DNA from: Robiginitalea aurantiaca
GTDB taxonomy: Bacteria > Bacteroidota > Bacteroidia > Flavobacteriales > Flavobacteriaceae
Direction: 5' to 3'
Length of the DNA stretch: 64,000 bases
Assembly (NCBI RefSeq): GCF_030380815.1
Contig: NZ_JAUDUY010000001.1
Location: forward strand, 372,001-436,000
The notes under the pieces were generated by a model, which was given only the letters and a program-made list of their open reading frames with translations, made no database searches and was not told the DNA's origin. Position numbers and translations under genes: made by a program. Shown here piece by piece: positions 1 through 9,107 of the stretch (the stretch's first letter is position 1; every line of letters starts with the position of its first letter).

Positions 1-10
1 TATTCCATTT

Positions 11-74
11 TTTTGTAAAGCTTACTTGACATTTAAAAAATAATTTCTATATTTGTCAAATAAACTTTACAAAA
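11..74. promoter_or_regulatory. nested dyad operator over the first promoter
   Basis: Two inverted repeats share one centre (position 42.5): the outer arms TTTTGTAAAG (11-20) and CTTTACAAAA (65-74), and the inner arms TTGACA (26-31) and TGTCAA (54-59). All arms are perfect. The dyad covers the -33 and -7 elements of the promoter for the membrane-protein/XRE pair. Inference: a dimeric or tetrameric repressor, most simply the XRE protein at 526-729, binds here and autoregulates. Confidence 0.6.
26..55 (+). promoter_or_regulatory. Bacteroidota-type promoter for the 93-729 pair
   Basis: TTG at 26-28 and TATATTTG at 48-55 are separated by 19 nt, matching the Bacteroidota TTG/TAnnTTTG consensus. 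The ATG at 93 follows about 37 nt downstream. The elements sit inside the nested dyad. Confidence 0.7.
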
Positions 75-92
75 AGACAAAAGTAGTTTACA

Positions 93-506
93 ATGAAAAC
101 CTTCGTTATGAATACAAAATCAGCAAAAAAGAAAAATATCAGCAGGCTTGCCGTCTGGACCCTGGCCTGGACTCTTTCAACGGCCTTAGCCACCTTCGGC
201 AGCCTTTTCCTTTGGGAAGGGAATTCCCTACTGACAGCTTTGTCTATCGTATTGAACCTGGGGATTGGGATCGGGATGGTACTGGCGAACCGTCAGTTTC
301 TCGAGGACTGCGATGAACTCGAAAAAAAGGTGCAGCTCGAAGCCATGGCATTAACCCTGGGGTTTACCCTGATTGTGGGGATTGCCTATAGCATCATGGA
401 TTCAACCAATCTAATCCCTTGGGATGCGGAAATAAGTTTCCTGGTAGTATTTATGGGGTTATTCTATATGGTCGCATTGGTCTTCAACCGTAAAAGGTAT
501 TTGTAA
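93..506 (+). CDS. small integral membrane protein paired with an XRE regulator
   Basis: A 137-residue protein with four likely transmembrane segments (about residues 19-42, 46-64, 85-104 and 112-131) and a basic N-terminus and C-terminus. No enzyme motif is visible. It precedes a small XRE regulator by 19 bases, a layout common in bacteria where a membrane protein of unknown function is paired with a DNA-binding partner. The start could be the ATG at 93 or the one at 108 (MNTKSAKK). The dyad-containing promoter upstream suggests repression by the neighbour. Function is unknown. Confidence 0.75.
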   Translation: MKTFVMNTKSAKKKNISRLAVWTLAWTLSTALATFGSLFLWEGNSLLTALSIVLNLGIGIGMVLANRQFLEDCDELEKKVQLEAMALTLGFTLIVGIAYSIMDSTNLIPWDAEISFLVVFMGLFYMVALVFNRKRYL

Positions 507-525
507 CCCCTCTTAAAGCCGTAAC

Positions 526-729
526 ATGAAAAATAGAATACGGGTCCTGCGCGCGGAAAAGAAATGGACACAGGAAGATTTAGCGGATGCCATTGGGGTC
601 TCCCGACAGACGATCAACGCGATTGAAAAGGAAAAGTTCGACCCCAGTTTGCCAACGGCATTCCGGATCGCGGGTCTCTTTGAGCGAACCATTGAAGAAG
701 TTTTTCAGTTCGAAGAAAGTGATGCCTGA
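526..729 (+). CDS. XRE-family helix-turn-helix regulator
   Basis: A 67-residue protein made almost entirely of one Cro/C1-type HTH domain. The core TQEDLADAIGVSRQTINAIE at about residues 15-34 is typical, and the tail EEVFQFEE is typical of the short YozG/Xre-like subfamily. It is cytoplasmic and binds DNA as a dimer. It is the second gene after the membrane protein and most likely binds the dyad at 11-74. A hairpin terminator lies about 100 bases downstream. Confidence 0.85.
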   Translation: MKNRIRVLRAEKKWTQEDLADAIGVSRQTINAIEKEKFDPSLPTAFRIAGLFERTIEEVFQFEESDA

Positions 730-829
730 TCCTGAAATACACCTCCGGAACAGCCTCATTTGATCGCGGTAAGCACTTGAATATTTGACGTCCCCGAAGG
801 GCTGGGATCCAAAACTTAAATAGGAATAG

Positions 830-876
830 CGGATTGAAAATTGAAACGCTCTGTTTTCTTTTTCAATCCGTTTTTT
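830..876 (+). terminator. rho-independent terminator
   Basis: An 11-bp stem, CGGATTGAAAA (830-840) with TTTTCAATCCG (860-870), is followed by six T residues. It ends the XRE transcript before the nickel transporter gene. Confidence 0.75.
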
Positions 877-935
877 GAAGACGGAATTCTCATTTTATTC
901 GACTACATTAGAGGTAAGGTATGTAGTACTTCAGA

Positions 936-1634
936 ATGATTTTCGCATTTACATCGGGTTTGTTGGCTTCAATGCTCCATGTGATTTCCGGACCGGACCA
1001 CCTGGCAGCGGTCACACCTTTTGCCATAGCCCGAAAAAAAAAGGCATGGAAAATTGGCCTGATTTGGGGTTTGGCACATCTTACAGGAATGGTGGTCATC
1101 GGACTTTTATTCCTCTTGTTCAGGGAAGCAATTCCCGTAGAAGCGATCTCGGCCTATAGCGAACAACTGGTAGGCCTTGTCCTTGTACTTATTGGAATCT
1201 GGGCACTCTACTCGGTTTTTATAAAAGGGGGAATCCATTCCCATACGCATATACACGACGGGGAATCCCCCTACCTGCATAAACACCCGCACAGCCATAG
1301 CAGTACAGATACGCATTCGCACGTGCATAAACAGGAGCCAAAGAATCATCAGGCAGCCGCCTTTTCCATCGGATTTTTACACGGGCTTGCGGGGATAGCT
1401 CACTTTCTATTATTTCTGCCGGTCCTCAGTTTTGATTCCCAGGACGAAGCCGTTGTATATATCATTGGCTTTGGAACAGGGACAGTACTGGCAATGACCG
1501 TATTTACGCTGGTTCTTGGCAGGGTATCGGAATTGGCCACGAACTGGCATAATCCCCTTTTTTTCAGGGGAATCCGCGTGGCCGGGGGACTTTTTGCCAT
1601 CGTCATCGGAGTCTACTGGATGTTTAGCAATTAA
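936..1634 (+). CDS. NicO/UreH-like nickel (cobalt) membrane transporter
   Basis: A 232-residue polytopic membrane protein. The first helix carries HVISGPDH (H15, D21, H22), like the His/Asp metal signature of NiCoT/NicO transporters. A cytosolic or periplasmic loop at about residues 101-131 is very rich in histidine (HSHTHIH, HKHPHSH, HSHVH) and probably collects Ni2+. A second H-x-G-L-A-G motif begins at about residue 149. It is convergent with hypE, so it probably supplies nickel to the adjacent [NiFe] hydrogenase. It resembles proteins annotated as urease accessory UreH or sulfite exporter-like; no urease genes are nearby. Direction of transport is inferred from context. Confidence 0.75.
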   Translation: MIFAFTSGLLASMLHVISGPDHLAAVTPFAIARKKKAWKIGLIWGLAHLTGMVVIGLLFLLFREAIPVEAISAYSEQLVGLVLVLIGIWALYSVFIKGGIHSHTHIHDGESPYLHKHPHSHSSTDTHSHVHKQEPKNHQAAAFSIGFLHGLAGIAHFLLFLPVLSFDSQDEAVVYIIGFGTGTVLAMTVFTLVLGRVSELATNWHNPLFFRGIRVAGGLFAIVIGVYWMFSN

Positions 1635-2656
1635 CAAATGCGCGGTAACTGCTCGCCGATCAGGGGCGTGACGATACGCTTCCCGCCAATACTGCTCTCC
1701 ATGACCACTTTACCTGGATGATCGGGTACGATACTCCCGATGCATGCCGATCCTGAACCTTTGGGATGCGCCTGCATAAAGGCGAGTACCTCAGGGGCAA
1801 CCGCTCCATCAACTACAGCGCAGAGAATACCTTCATTGGCTACGTACAAAGGATCCAGGCCCAGGATTTCGCAGGCTGCTGCGACCTGATGGTGAATTGG
1901 AAAATCGGTCTCCCTCAAAAGTACGCCCCGCCCGCTATCCTGCGCAATTTCAGAACAAACCCCGGATACGCCACCTCTTGTTGGATCCCGAAACAGATGG
2001 ATCGCACCCCCGAAGGCTTTTAGCAGATCATCTACCAGATGGTTCAGATTGGTTGTGTCGCTTTGGATCTCCGATTCAAACTCCAGGCCTTCCCGCTCAG
2101 AGAGGATGGCCATTCCATGGGCAGCTATAGGACCACTTACCAGGATCTGATCCCCTTCCGCAATGCGCTCCATGGCGATTTGTCCGTTCGGATGGGGACT
2201 TCCAATACCGGTAGTATTGATAAAGATTTTATCTCCTTTGCCGCTTTCGACGACCTTGGTGTCGCCCGTAACGACCTGAACGCCCGCAGCATCGGCAGCG
2301 CGTTTGATGGATTCAACAATTTTAAGAAAGTCGGTTGTCAACAGGCCTTCTTCGATGATAAAGCCCAGGCTTAAATACCTGGGAATGCCCCCGCACATGG
2401 CAACATCATTCACCGTTCCATTGACCGCCAGTTCACCTATATCACCACCCCGGAAAAATATGGGAGATACTACAAAACTGTCTGTAGAAATAACAACCGG
2501 ACCCGTAAGCGGAACGATTGCCCCGTCGTGTTTTTGCTCGAGATAGGGATTCTTAAAGGTGGTAAAAACAATTTCGTCAAGTAACTCCCGCGTCATCAAT
2601 CCGCCACTGCCGTGGGCTAGTTGAATGGAATCGGGTAGGTTAGGTTTGGGACTCAT
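1631..2656 (-). CDS. hypE: hydrogenase maturation protein HypE
   Basis: A 341-residue PurM/AIR-synthase-fold protein. HypE dehydrates the thiocarbamoyl group on its C-terminal cysteine to thiocyanate, the source of the cyanide ligands of the [NiFe] site. The protein ends in PRIC, the diagnostic C-terminal tail. The N-terminal LAHGSGG motif and the ATP-site DTKVVESGK region are present. It is the last gene of the leftward hydrogenase operon, 12 bases after hypD, and its stop overlaps the end of the convergent nickel transporter by 4 bases. Confidence 0.95.
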   Translation of the reverse strand: MSPKPNLPDSIQLAHGSGGLMTRELLDEIVFTTFKNPYLEQKHDGAIVPLTGPVVISTDSFVVSPIFFRGGDIGELAVNGTVNDVAMCGGIPRYLSLGFIIEEGLLTTDFLKIVESIKRAADAAGVQVVTGDTKVVESGKGDKIFINTTGIGSPHPNGQIAMERIAEGDQILVSGPIAAHGMAILSEREGLEFESEIQSDTTNLNHLVDDLLKAFGGAIHLFRDPTRGGVSGVCSEIAQDSGRGVLLRETDFPIHHQVAAACEILGLDPLYVANEGILCAVVDGAVAPEVLAFMQAHPKGSGSACIGSIVPDHPGKVVMESSIGGKRIVTPLIGEQLPRIC

Positions 2657-2668
2657 TTTTTATGGGAT

Positions 2669-3754
2669 TTAGGTGGTGCTTGCAAAATGATAATACGCGG
2701 CACAGGCGCCCTCTGAAGAAACCATAGGGGCTCCGAGGGGGTTGCGGGGAGTACATTTTTTTCCAAAATGAGGACACTCATGTGGTTTCTTTTGTCCGGT
2801 CAGTATAGCCCCTGCCATACATTCCCCATTTTCCGTATCCCCTTTTTCTTCCAGTTGGAATCTTTCCGCCGCGTCATAACCCCGGTATTGGGGTCGAAGA
2901 ACATAGCCGCTATTGGGAATGGAGCCGATTCCCCTCCATTGACGGTCCCCGATTTCAAACACCTGATGAATCACTTTTTGAGCCGCCAGGTTTCCAGCTT
3001 CGGTTACGGCCCGCTTATATTGGTTTTCAACACGATATTCTCCTTTTTCGAGCTGGAGCACGGCTTTGTAAATGCCCTCCGCAAGATCCAGGGGTTCAAA
3101 ACCGGTGATTACAATCGGAATCTTGTATTTCGCAGCTATCGGGTGGTACTGCGAATAGCCCATAATGGCACAGACATGACCTGCGCCCAGAAAGCCGTCG
3201 ATGGCACAAAAAGGATCACCGAGAATTCCCTCCATGGCTGGTGGAACCAGTACATGGGACACCAGAATGGAATAGTTGGAAAGGCCCTCTTTTTCAGCCT
3301 GAAGCACGGAGAGCGCATTTGCAGGGGCCGTAGTTTCAAATCCAACGGCAAAGAATACGACTTCCCGCTCCGGATTTTCACGCGCAATCCGGACAGCTTC
3401 GAGGGGAGAATAAAGGATTCTCAGGTCCCCCCCTTTGGATTTGGCTTCCTGCAGGCTCAAACCGCTTCCGGGCACGCGCACCATATCGCCAAAGGAACAT
3501 AAAATAACCCCCCTTTCCATAAGGGTCACTGCCAGGTCTATTAATTCCATGGGCGTAACGCAGACCGGACAACCCGGACCGTGAATCATCTGAATCCCTT
3601 CAGGTAGTAAATCGAGCAATCCGTTACGTACAAGGCTATGTGTTTGGCCTCCGCAAATTTCCATGATGTTCCAGGGTCGTGTGACCGCTTTCTGTATTTG
3701 CTCCAATACCTTCTGGGTGGCCTCGAGATTCCGGTATTCCGTTAGATATTTCAT
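2669..3754 (-). CDS. hypD: hydrogenase maturation protein HypD
   Basis: A 361-residue [4Fe-4S] scaffold on which, with HypC, the Fe(CN)2CO unit is assembled. Visible family motifs are MEICGGQTH (near residue 32), GPGCPVCVTP (about 79-88), a central GAGHVCAIMG, and a cysteine-rich C-terminus (CPHFGKKCTPRNPLGAPMV, then GACAAYY) that holds the cluster. Length is normal. The start overlaps the hypF stop by 4 bases, so translation is coupled. Confidence 0.95.
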   Translation of the reverse strand: MKYLTEYRNLEATQKVLEQIQKAVTRPWNIMEICGGQTHSLVRNGLLDLLPEGIQMIHGPGCPVCVTPMELIDLAVTLMERGVILCSFGDMVRVPGSGLSLQEAKSKGGDLRILYSPLEAVRIARENPEREVVFFAVGFETTAPANALSVLQAEKEGLSNYSILVSHVLVPPAMEGILGDPFCAIDGFLGAGHVCAIMGYSQYHPIAAKYKIPIVITGFEPLDLAEGIYKAVLQLEKGEYRVENQYKRAVTEAGNLAAQKVIHQVFEIGDRQWRGIGSIPNSGYVLRPQYRGYDAAERFQLEEKGDTENGECMAGAILTGQKKPHECPHFGKKCTPRNPLGAPMVSSEGACAAYYHFASTT

Positions 3755-6015
3755 GAATGACAGTGTAAGTGGTACATCAGTTGCCCAAAGGGGATATTTT
3801 CATCATTAGGGCTTAGTTCACGATGGAAATAGAGTTCAAAAGTGCCGGGGTTCAGATGCCGGATCAGATGCACCAGAAGGGCATTTTGAAAAACCCCGCC
3901 ACTAAAAGCGATTTTGGCAACAGACTCCAGTTCTGCCTTCTCTAAGATAAGCTTTGCCAGCGTGAAAATAAAATCCCCGGCAACCTGACAGGTGTCCCCG
4001 CTTATCTCCAGTTGGGATTTTATTTCCCGGATCAGTTTTCTGACGGGGATATTCCCCTGGGCGTCCAGTGAAACAAGGGAATTAGCCCTCTCCATATCAT
4101 AGCCGGATGAGGCTGCCTCCAGCAACATGGCTGCTTCCCCTTCAAAGGTATTCAGGTCACAAATACCGAGCAGTGCGGATACTCCGTCAAATAACCTTCC
4201 CATTGAGGAGGTTTTCAGGGTGTTCGCAGGCTTTATTTGGGTATAGAGTTTCCACGCCTGTGGGCTAAATCTATCCTTTATGGAGCCCTCATCTCCATCG
4301 AGTAATGAAAACAGGGAGAGTTGTGGGTTTCTGGACATGGCATCACCAGCAAGCCAGTCAAAATATTCAAGTTGCCCAACACGGCTGATGCTCCCTTTGG
4401 CATACCTGAAAAACTCTCCGCCCCAAATCTGTCCGTCTTCACCATATCCTGTTCCATCCCAAACGACACCCAGTATGGGCTCGGGGGAGGAGAAAAGGTC
4501 ATTTTCACCCAAAACAGCTGAAAAATGGGCTTTATGGTGTTGGATTTGGTGGCAGGGGATCCCCAGTTCTGCCGACAAATCCTTCCCGTACTGTGTGCTG
4601 AGATAATCCGGATGGGAATCGGTAAGCAGGGCAGTGGGTTGTTTGTCAAAAAGGCTGATGAACCCGGAAACCATTTTAGTAAATCGCTCATAAACATCAT
4701 AATTTTCGAGGTTCCCCAGGTATTCGCTGATGTAGATAAAATCATTCGGAATAAACCCAATACTGCTTTTAAGTTGCGCTCCCAGGGCCATTAAACCGGT
4801 GGCTCGATCACTTTGGACAGGCTTGCTGAAGTTGGGTGCGAGTCCCCTTGCCCTTCTCAGGAGAATGGGGATCGTTCCTCCTGAGGCGAATCGCATAACA
4901 GAGTCGTCCTGTGGATGAATGATTTCAAGGTTGTGTTCGAAAAAATAATCTGCGGTCCCGGCTAGTTTTTTCCGCGCGTCCGATTCGGTAAAACAGATGG
5001 GTGCTCCGTGAATATTGCCGCTGGTCGCGATCAGGGGTTTGCGAAAGGCCCGGGACAAGAGGGAGAGGATACCGGTATAGGGCAACATCACACCCAATTG
5101 GTTTAGTCCGGGTGCAATTTCAGACAGGCGGGCATTTCCGTGGTAGTGGGTTGTGGGGAGCAGGACAATTGGGCGTTCGGGGGACTGAAGTGCCTGTCGT
5201 TCCGCATCACCAATAGGGAGGGCATCCTCCAAATGTTCCAGAGAAGGGTACAGGACCGCGAAAGGTTTCTTTGGCCGTTGCTTTTTGGCCCTTAATGCTT
5301 TAATGCTTCCAGCCGAAGTCGCATCGCAGCACAAAAGGTATCCGGAGGTGTTTTTCAGGGCAATGATCTTCCCCACAGATAGAAGCCTGGCGAGTTGTTG
5401 AAATACAGATTCATCTGTCAGAGGAATTTCAAGGCCCTGGGCGTCTGCAATCCAATAGGAAATGCCACAGGTGTGGCAACTGTTGGTCTGAGAATGAAAG
5501 CGGCGGTCGGTGGGATTCGAATATTCTTCCGTACACTGAGTACACATCGGGAAAAACTGCATGCTGGTATGCTCCCGTTCAAAGGGAAAAGTTCTGGTCA
5601 GCGCCCATCTCGGACCGCAGTTCGTACAGCTGATAAAGGGATATCCAAACCGCCTGTTTTCTGGGTTTATGAGGTCCTGAAAGCAGTCCGGGCACAGCGC
5701 AAAATCCGGGGTGAGTTGTAGGTTGAGCTGCCTGTTTTTTGACGAAGCATCAATGCTAAAGTCGGCTGCGGCTTCAAAAGGAATTTCATCAAAACTACAG
5801 TTAACGACACGGGATATGGGTGGGGCATGCAGGGTAATTCTTCGGTAAAAAGTTTCGAGTTTTTTCCGGTCTCCTGAAACCACTACTTCCACACCTGCTT
5901 CATTGTTGGATACCCTGCCGACCAGCCCAAGGGTAATGGCTTCACGATATACAAAGGGTCGGAATCCGACCCCCTGTACCCGCCCCTGGATTCGTATTCT
6001 AAAGGTGGTCTCCAA
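3751..6015 (-). CDS. hypF: carbamoyltransferase HypF
   Basis: A 754-residue multidomain enzyme that converts carbamoyl phosphate and ATP to carbamoyl-adenylate and transfers the carbamoyl to HypE. In order it shows an N-terminal acylphosphatase domain (about 1-90, GRVQGVGFRPFVYR), two zinc-finger segments (CPDC/CTNC and CTQC/CHTC, about 105-185), a YrdC-like domain (about 200-390) and a Kae1-like C-terminal domain (IQHHKAH, WDGTGYGEDG, SGGVFQN). All domains look intact. It overlaps the maturation protease gene by 17 bases. Confidence 0.95.
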   Translation of the reverse strand: METTFRIRIQGRVQGVGFRPFVYREAITLGLVGRVSNNEAGVEVVVSGDRKKLETFYRRITLHAPPISRVVNCSFDEIPFEAAADFSIDASSKNRQLNLQLTPDFALCPDCFQDLINPENRRFGYPFISCTNCGPRWALTRTFPFEREHTSMQFFPMCTQCTEEYSNPTDRRFHSQTNSCHTCGISYWIADAQGLEIPLTDESVFQQLARLLSVGKIIALKNTSGYLLCCDATSAGSIKALRAKKQRPKKPFAVLYPSLEHLEDALPIGDAERQALQSPERPIVLLPTTHYHGNARLSEIAPGLNQLGVMLPYTGILSLLSRAFRKPLIATSGNIHGAPICFTESDARKKLAGTADYFFEHNLEIIHPQDDSVMRFASGGTIPILLRRARGLAPNFSKPVQSDRATGLMALGAQLKSSIGFIPNDFIYISEYLGNLENYDVYERFTKMVSGFISLFDKQPTALLTDSHPDYLSTQYGKDLSAELGIPCHQIQHHKAHFSAVLGENDLFSSPEPILGVVWDGTGYGEDGQIWGGEFFRYAKGSISRVGQLEYFDWLAGDAMSRNPQLSLFSLLDGDEGSIKDRFSPQAWKLYTQIKPANTLKTSSMGRLFDGVSALLGICDLNTFEGEAAMLLEAASSGYDMERANSLVSLDAQGNIPVRKLIREIKSQLEISGDTCQVAGDFIFTLAKLILEKAELESVAKIAFSGGVFQNALLVHLIRHLNPGTFELYFHRELSPNDENIPFGQLMYHLHCHS

Positions 6016-6550
6016 CTGAAATCGCTTGTTTATGAAGCGTTTGTGCCAGGCTCAGGGTTTTGTCAATGGCTTCCGGAAGTGCATTCAGGACCTCAGGGGA
6101 AACCGCAACACTCATCGGATTTATATGGTCTATAGAGATTGTAATGAGATACAAATCAGGTTGATGGTCCATGAGATAAACGGCTTCGATCATGTCTTTA
6201 AGGCCTACATCATGAACACTTAGTGCTTTTGGGAAGTCAGAAGCAAATTTTGGTCGAAGCAAACTAACAGTTCCCGCCGGTTTTCCATCCATGGTGGCAT
6301 CTACAAAAATGACTGTGCCATAGGCCTGAAAGCGATCGAGTAACAGGAACCCCCCCGTTCCTCCGTCGAGGAGATCGAGGTATTCAGGGATGGGGCGCTG
6401 AGAAAGTGATTCAATAAGGCGCACCCCAATACTTTCATCCCCCATGAGATAATTGCCTACCCCGAGGACCAGGATGCTTCCTGATTTGTCTTTCTCAAAG
6501 TAAAAACTGTCACTGCTGATACCTTGGGGGGTTTCTGATGTATTTTTCAT
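5999..6550 (-). CDS. hyaD: hydrogenase large-subunit maturation endopeptidase
   Basis: A 183-residue HyaD/HybD-type aspartic-like protease that removes the C-terminal peptide of the large subunit after nickel insertion. The motif VLGVGNYLMGDESIGVR places E39. With D84 (FVDA) and H113 (SVHDVG) it matches the nickel-sensing residues known in HybD (E16, D62, H93) at similar spacing. I prefer the ATG at 6550: an upstream start at 6631 would overlap the cytochrome b gene by 56 bases and add an unconserved basic stretch. It lies between the cytochrome b gene and hypF. Confidence 0.9.
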   Translation of the reverse strand: MKNTSETPQGISSDSFYFEKDKSGSILVLGVGNYLMGDESIGVRLIESLSQRPIPEYLDLLDGGTGGFLLLDRFQAYGTVIFVDATMDGKPAGTVSLLRPKFASDFPKALSVHDVGLKDMIEAVYLMDHQPDLYLITISIDHINPMSVAVSPEVLNALPEAIDKTLSLAQTLHKQAISVGDHL

Positions 6551-6575
6551 AAGGAATTCAACGCTTAGTTTAGGT

Positions 6576-7340
6576 TCAGGAGGATGGGCTCGTTTCTGCC
6601 GGGGTGCTTTCCATTTCCTCTGAGTTTTCATTCAGGTCTTCAATATCTTCCGTGGTCAGACGATCCTCCTGCACAAATTTATAGCCTCCGAACATTGAGG
6701 ATACTTCCCCCCGGCCTTCCAGCCAGTCGTGATAAAAGACGAGGTACACGTGTATCAAAGTGAATAAAATAAAGAACCAGGTGGCCACATGGTGTATGGT
6801 ACGAACCATAAAATCCCCACCGAAAAGAGGCACTACCCAACTGAATAAGTCTGGCAACCACCACCCGGAATTATCGGCGTACAGGCCGAAACCTGTAATT
6901 ACCTGAACAACGGCCACGATAAATAAGGCCACATAGGAGAGGGCGGCCACGGAGTTATGACCCACACTGATATTACGGACATCGTTTGTTTTATCGTGCA
7001 TCAGGAGGATATCTATTTTCAGGACGTGCAGGATATTCTTGCGCATCTTTCTGCTGAAAGGCAAAAAGGCTTTCCAGTTGGCAAAGCGATTCCCGACAAA
7101 AGCCCAGTAAATACGCAGGAGCATATTAAAAAAGAAGATATAGGCTGTGGCAAAGTGAATAAAACGCACGGTCCCAAACCAATAAGACTCACTCGCCTCT
7201 GCTCCCGAAAGTATGGCAGGAGGATCTGCAATAATAAACCCTGTGGTTGCCAGGACAGTTATGCAAAGCACATTGATCCAGTGGAAAATCCTCACCGGAA
7301 GTTCCCAGACATAGACGCGTTTATAATTCTTGGATCGCAT
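6576..7340 (-). CDS. hyaC: Ni/Fe-hydrogenase b-type cytochrome subunit
   Basis: A 254-residue HyaC/HupC-family di-haem cytochrome b that anchors the hydrogenase to the membrane and passes electrons to quinone. Motifs include PVRIFHWINV (H20), RFIHFATAY, and the paired histidines in RTIHHVATWFF followed by HVYLVFYHDWLEGRGEVSSM, which is characteristic of the family. Four transmembrane helices are expected. The C-terminal tail of about 30 residues is acidic (EDIEDLNENSEE). It follows the large subunit by 12 bases. The presence of this subunit fits a respiratory uptake enzyme. Confidence 0.93.
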   Translation of the reverse strand: MRSKNYKRVYVWELPVRIFHWINVLCITVLATTGFIIADPPAILSGAEASESYWFGTVRFIHFATAYIFFFNMLLRIYWAFVGNRFANWKAFLPFSRKMRKNILHVLKIDILLMHDKTNDVRNISVGHNSVAALSYVALFIVAVVQVITGFGLYADNSGWWLPDLFSWVVPLFGGDFMVRTIHHVATWFFILFTLIHVYLVFYHDWLEGRGEVSSMFGGYKFVQEDRLTTEDIEDLNENSEEMESTPAETSPSS

Positions 7341-7352
7341 GGGATTCAGTTT

Positions 7353-9086
7353 TTAAATGTCACAGCTCGATATATTTTGCACCTGGGAAAGGTGTTTTCC
7401 ATGTTCGTCGTACAAATGCACGGCACAGGCGATACAGGGGTCAAAAGAGTGAATGGTCCGAATGATTTCCAATGGGAGTTCCGGATCGGCGACCGGAGTA
7501 TCCAGTAAGGTGGATTCATATGCGGAACGCTGACCTTTGGGGTCTCGGGGAGAAGCGTTCCAGGTAGAGGGAACCACCAACTGGTAATTCGCCGTTTTTC
7601 CATCTTCTATTCGAATCCAGTGCGCAAGGGCACCTCTGGGCGCTTCAGAGAACCCAACCCCTTTGGCGGAAGCCGGCCATGAAGTGGGCTCCCACAATTC
7701 GGTATTGGCCATCCTGGAATCGCCGTTTTTAATATTGTTGAGCAGGGTCGCATAGAAATCCTGAGTCCACTGGGCTACCAAACGGGTTTCCAAGCCTCTG
7801 GCTGCTGTCCGGCCCAGGGTTGAGAATAGGGCGTCTACAGGCACATCCAATTGTTTCAGTGCCCCATTTACCAATTCCTGAATCTCACTGTTTCCACGGG
7901 CATAGCCCACAAGAAGCCTGGCCAGGGGTCCGACTTCCATAGGCTTTCCTTTCCATCGGGGTGTCTTAATAAAACTGTACTTCTGGCTGACGTCCAGGGA
8001 TTCATAGGGCGGTTTCGGACCGCTGTAGTTGATATTGGTTTCCCCATCCCAGGGATGTCTTCCTGTTTCTGCGCCTTCGGCATAGGGATCGTACCACGAA
8101 TTGTTTACAAACTCTTCGATGTCGTCATTGCGATGGTCCACTTCGTGTACTTTGGAAAGGTCCCGGTCCAGGATGATTCCCGGAGGGAATTTAAAGTTTG
8201 AAACATCCGCATAGCCGTTCGTCGGAAAATCTCCATAGGCCATATAGTTTCCGAAGCCTCTTCCGATGCTCCCCCAATCCTTATAAAAAGAAGCGATAGC
8301 CATTAAATCCGGGAGATAGACCTGTTCCACAAATTCCTGACCTTCTTTAATCAGGCGCCCTACATAGGCCAGGCGTTCTGCATTCAGACCTCCGGGACTA
8401 TCTTCATTGATCGCACAAGCCATACCCCCGACAAGGTAGTTGGGGTGTGGGTTCTTACCGCCGAAGATCGTATGCACTTTTACAATTTCCTTTTGCCATT
8501 CAAGCGCTTCCAGATAATGTGCAACAGCAAGCAGGTTAACTTCAGGAGGCAGTTTCATCTGGGGGTGTCCCCAATACCCATTGGCGAAGATTCCCAACTG
8601 ACCACTTTCGACAAATCGTGTGATGCGCTTTTTAATGTCGGAGAAATACCCGGGAGAACTTTTTGGCCAGCTCGATATACTCTGTGCCAGCGTGGAGGTA
8701 GCTGCGGGGTCTGCTTTCAGGGCATTGACCACGTCAACCCAGTCCAGGGCGTGCAGGTGATAGAAGTGCACTACATGGTCGTGCATGTAGAGGGTGCCCT
8801 CCATAATATTGCGAACCATCTCCGCGTTTGGCGGAATATTAATTCCCAGGGCGTCTTCTACGGACCGGACCGACGCCAGGGCGTGAACCGTGGTACAAAC
8901 CCCACAGGCTCTTTGCACAAAAGCCCAGACATCTCTCGGATCTCTCCCTTTGACGATGGTCTCCAGGCCGCGAACCATTGGACTCGAACTGTAGGCGTCT
9001 GTTATTTTACCGTCTTTCACCTCAACCTCGATTCGCAAATGTCCTTCGATACGGGTGATGGGGTCTACAACTATTCTATTTGCCAT
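7353..9086 (-). CDS. hyaB: [NiFe] hydrogenase large subunit, group 1
   Basis: The 577-residue catalytic subunit. The nickel-binding L1 motif RACGVCTTVH gives C61 and C64, and the C-terminal motif DPCIACAVH gives C551, C554 and H557. It starts with the usual RIVVDPITRIEGH. The maturation protease should cut after H557 and release a 20-residue tail, about five residues longer than in E. coli HyaB. It is exported with the small subunit (hitchhiker Tat export), so it has no signal of its own. It is the second gene of the leftward operon. The call of H2-uptake, membrane-bound group 1 follows from the cytochrome b and Tat-bearing small subunit. Confidence 0.97.
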   Translation of the reverse strand: MANRIVVDPITRIEGHLRIEVEVKDGKITDAYSSSPMVRGLETIVKGRDPRDVWAFVQRACGVCTTVHALASVRSVEDALGINIPPNAEMVRNIMEGTLYMHDHVVHFYHLHALDWVDVVNALKADPAATSTLAQSISSWPKSSPGYFSDIKKRITRFVESGQLGIFANGYWGHPQMKLPPEVNLLAVAHYLEALEWQKEIVKVHTIFGGKNPHPNYLVGGMACAINEDSPGGLNAERLAYVGRLIKEGQEFVEQVYLPDLMAIASFYKDWGSIGRGFGNYMAYGDFPTNGYADVSNFKFPPGIILDRDLSKVHEVDHRNDDIEEFVNNSWYDPYAEGAETGRHPWDGETNINYSGPKPPYESLDVSQKYSFIKTPRWKGKPMEVGPLARLLVGYARGNSEIQELVNGALKQLDVPVDALFSTLGRTAARGLETRLVAQWTQDFYATLLNNIKNGDSRMANTELWEPTSWPASAKGVGFSEAPRGALAHWIRIEDGKTANYQLVVPSTWNASPRDPKGQRSAYESTLLDTPVADPELPLEIIRTIHSFDPCIACAVHLYDEHGKHLSQVQNISSCDI

Positions 9087-9107
9087 GATTGTGGATTTAT
9101 GGGAAAT

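Noticed and set aside
53-316. Overlapping rightward reading frame of 87 codons
   Set aside because: It overlaps the membrane protein in another frame, begins inside the operator dyad and has no recognisable domain.
2768-3502. Long rightward frame of 244 codons opposite hypD
   Set aside because: It is antisense to a clearly intact hypD with conserved motifs; it is a frame shadow.
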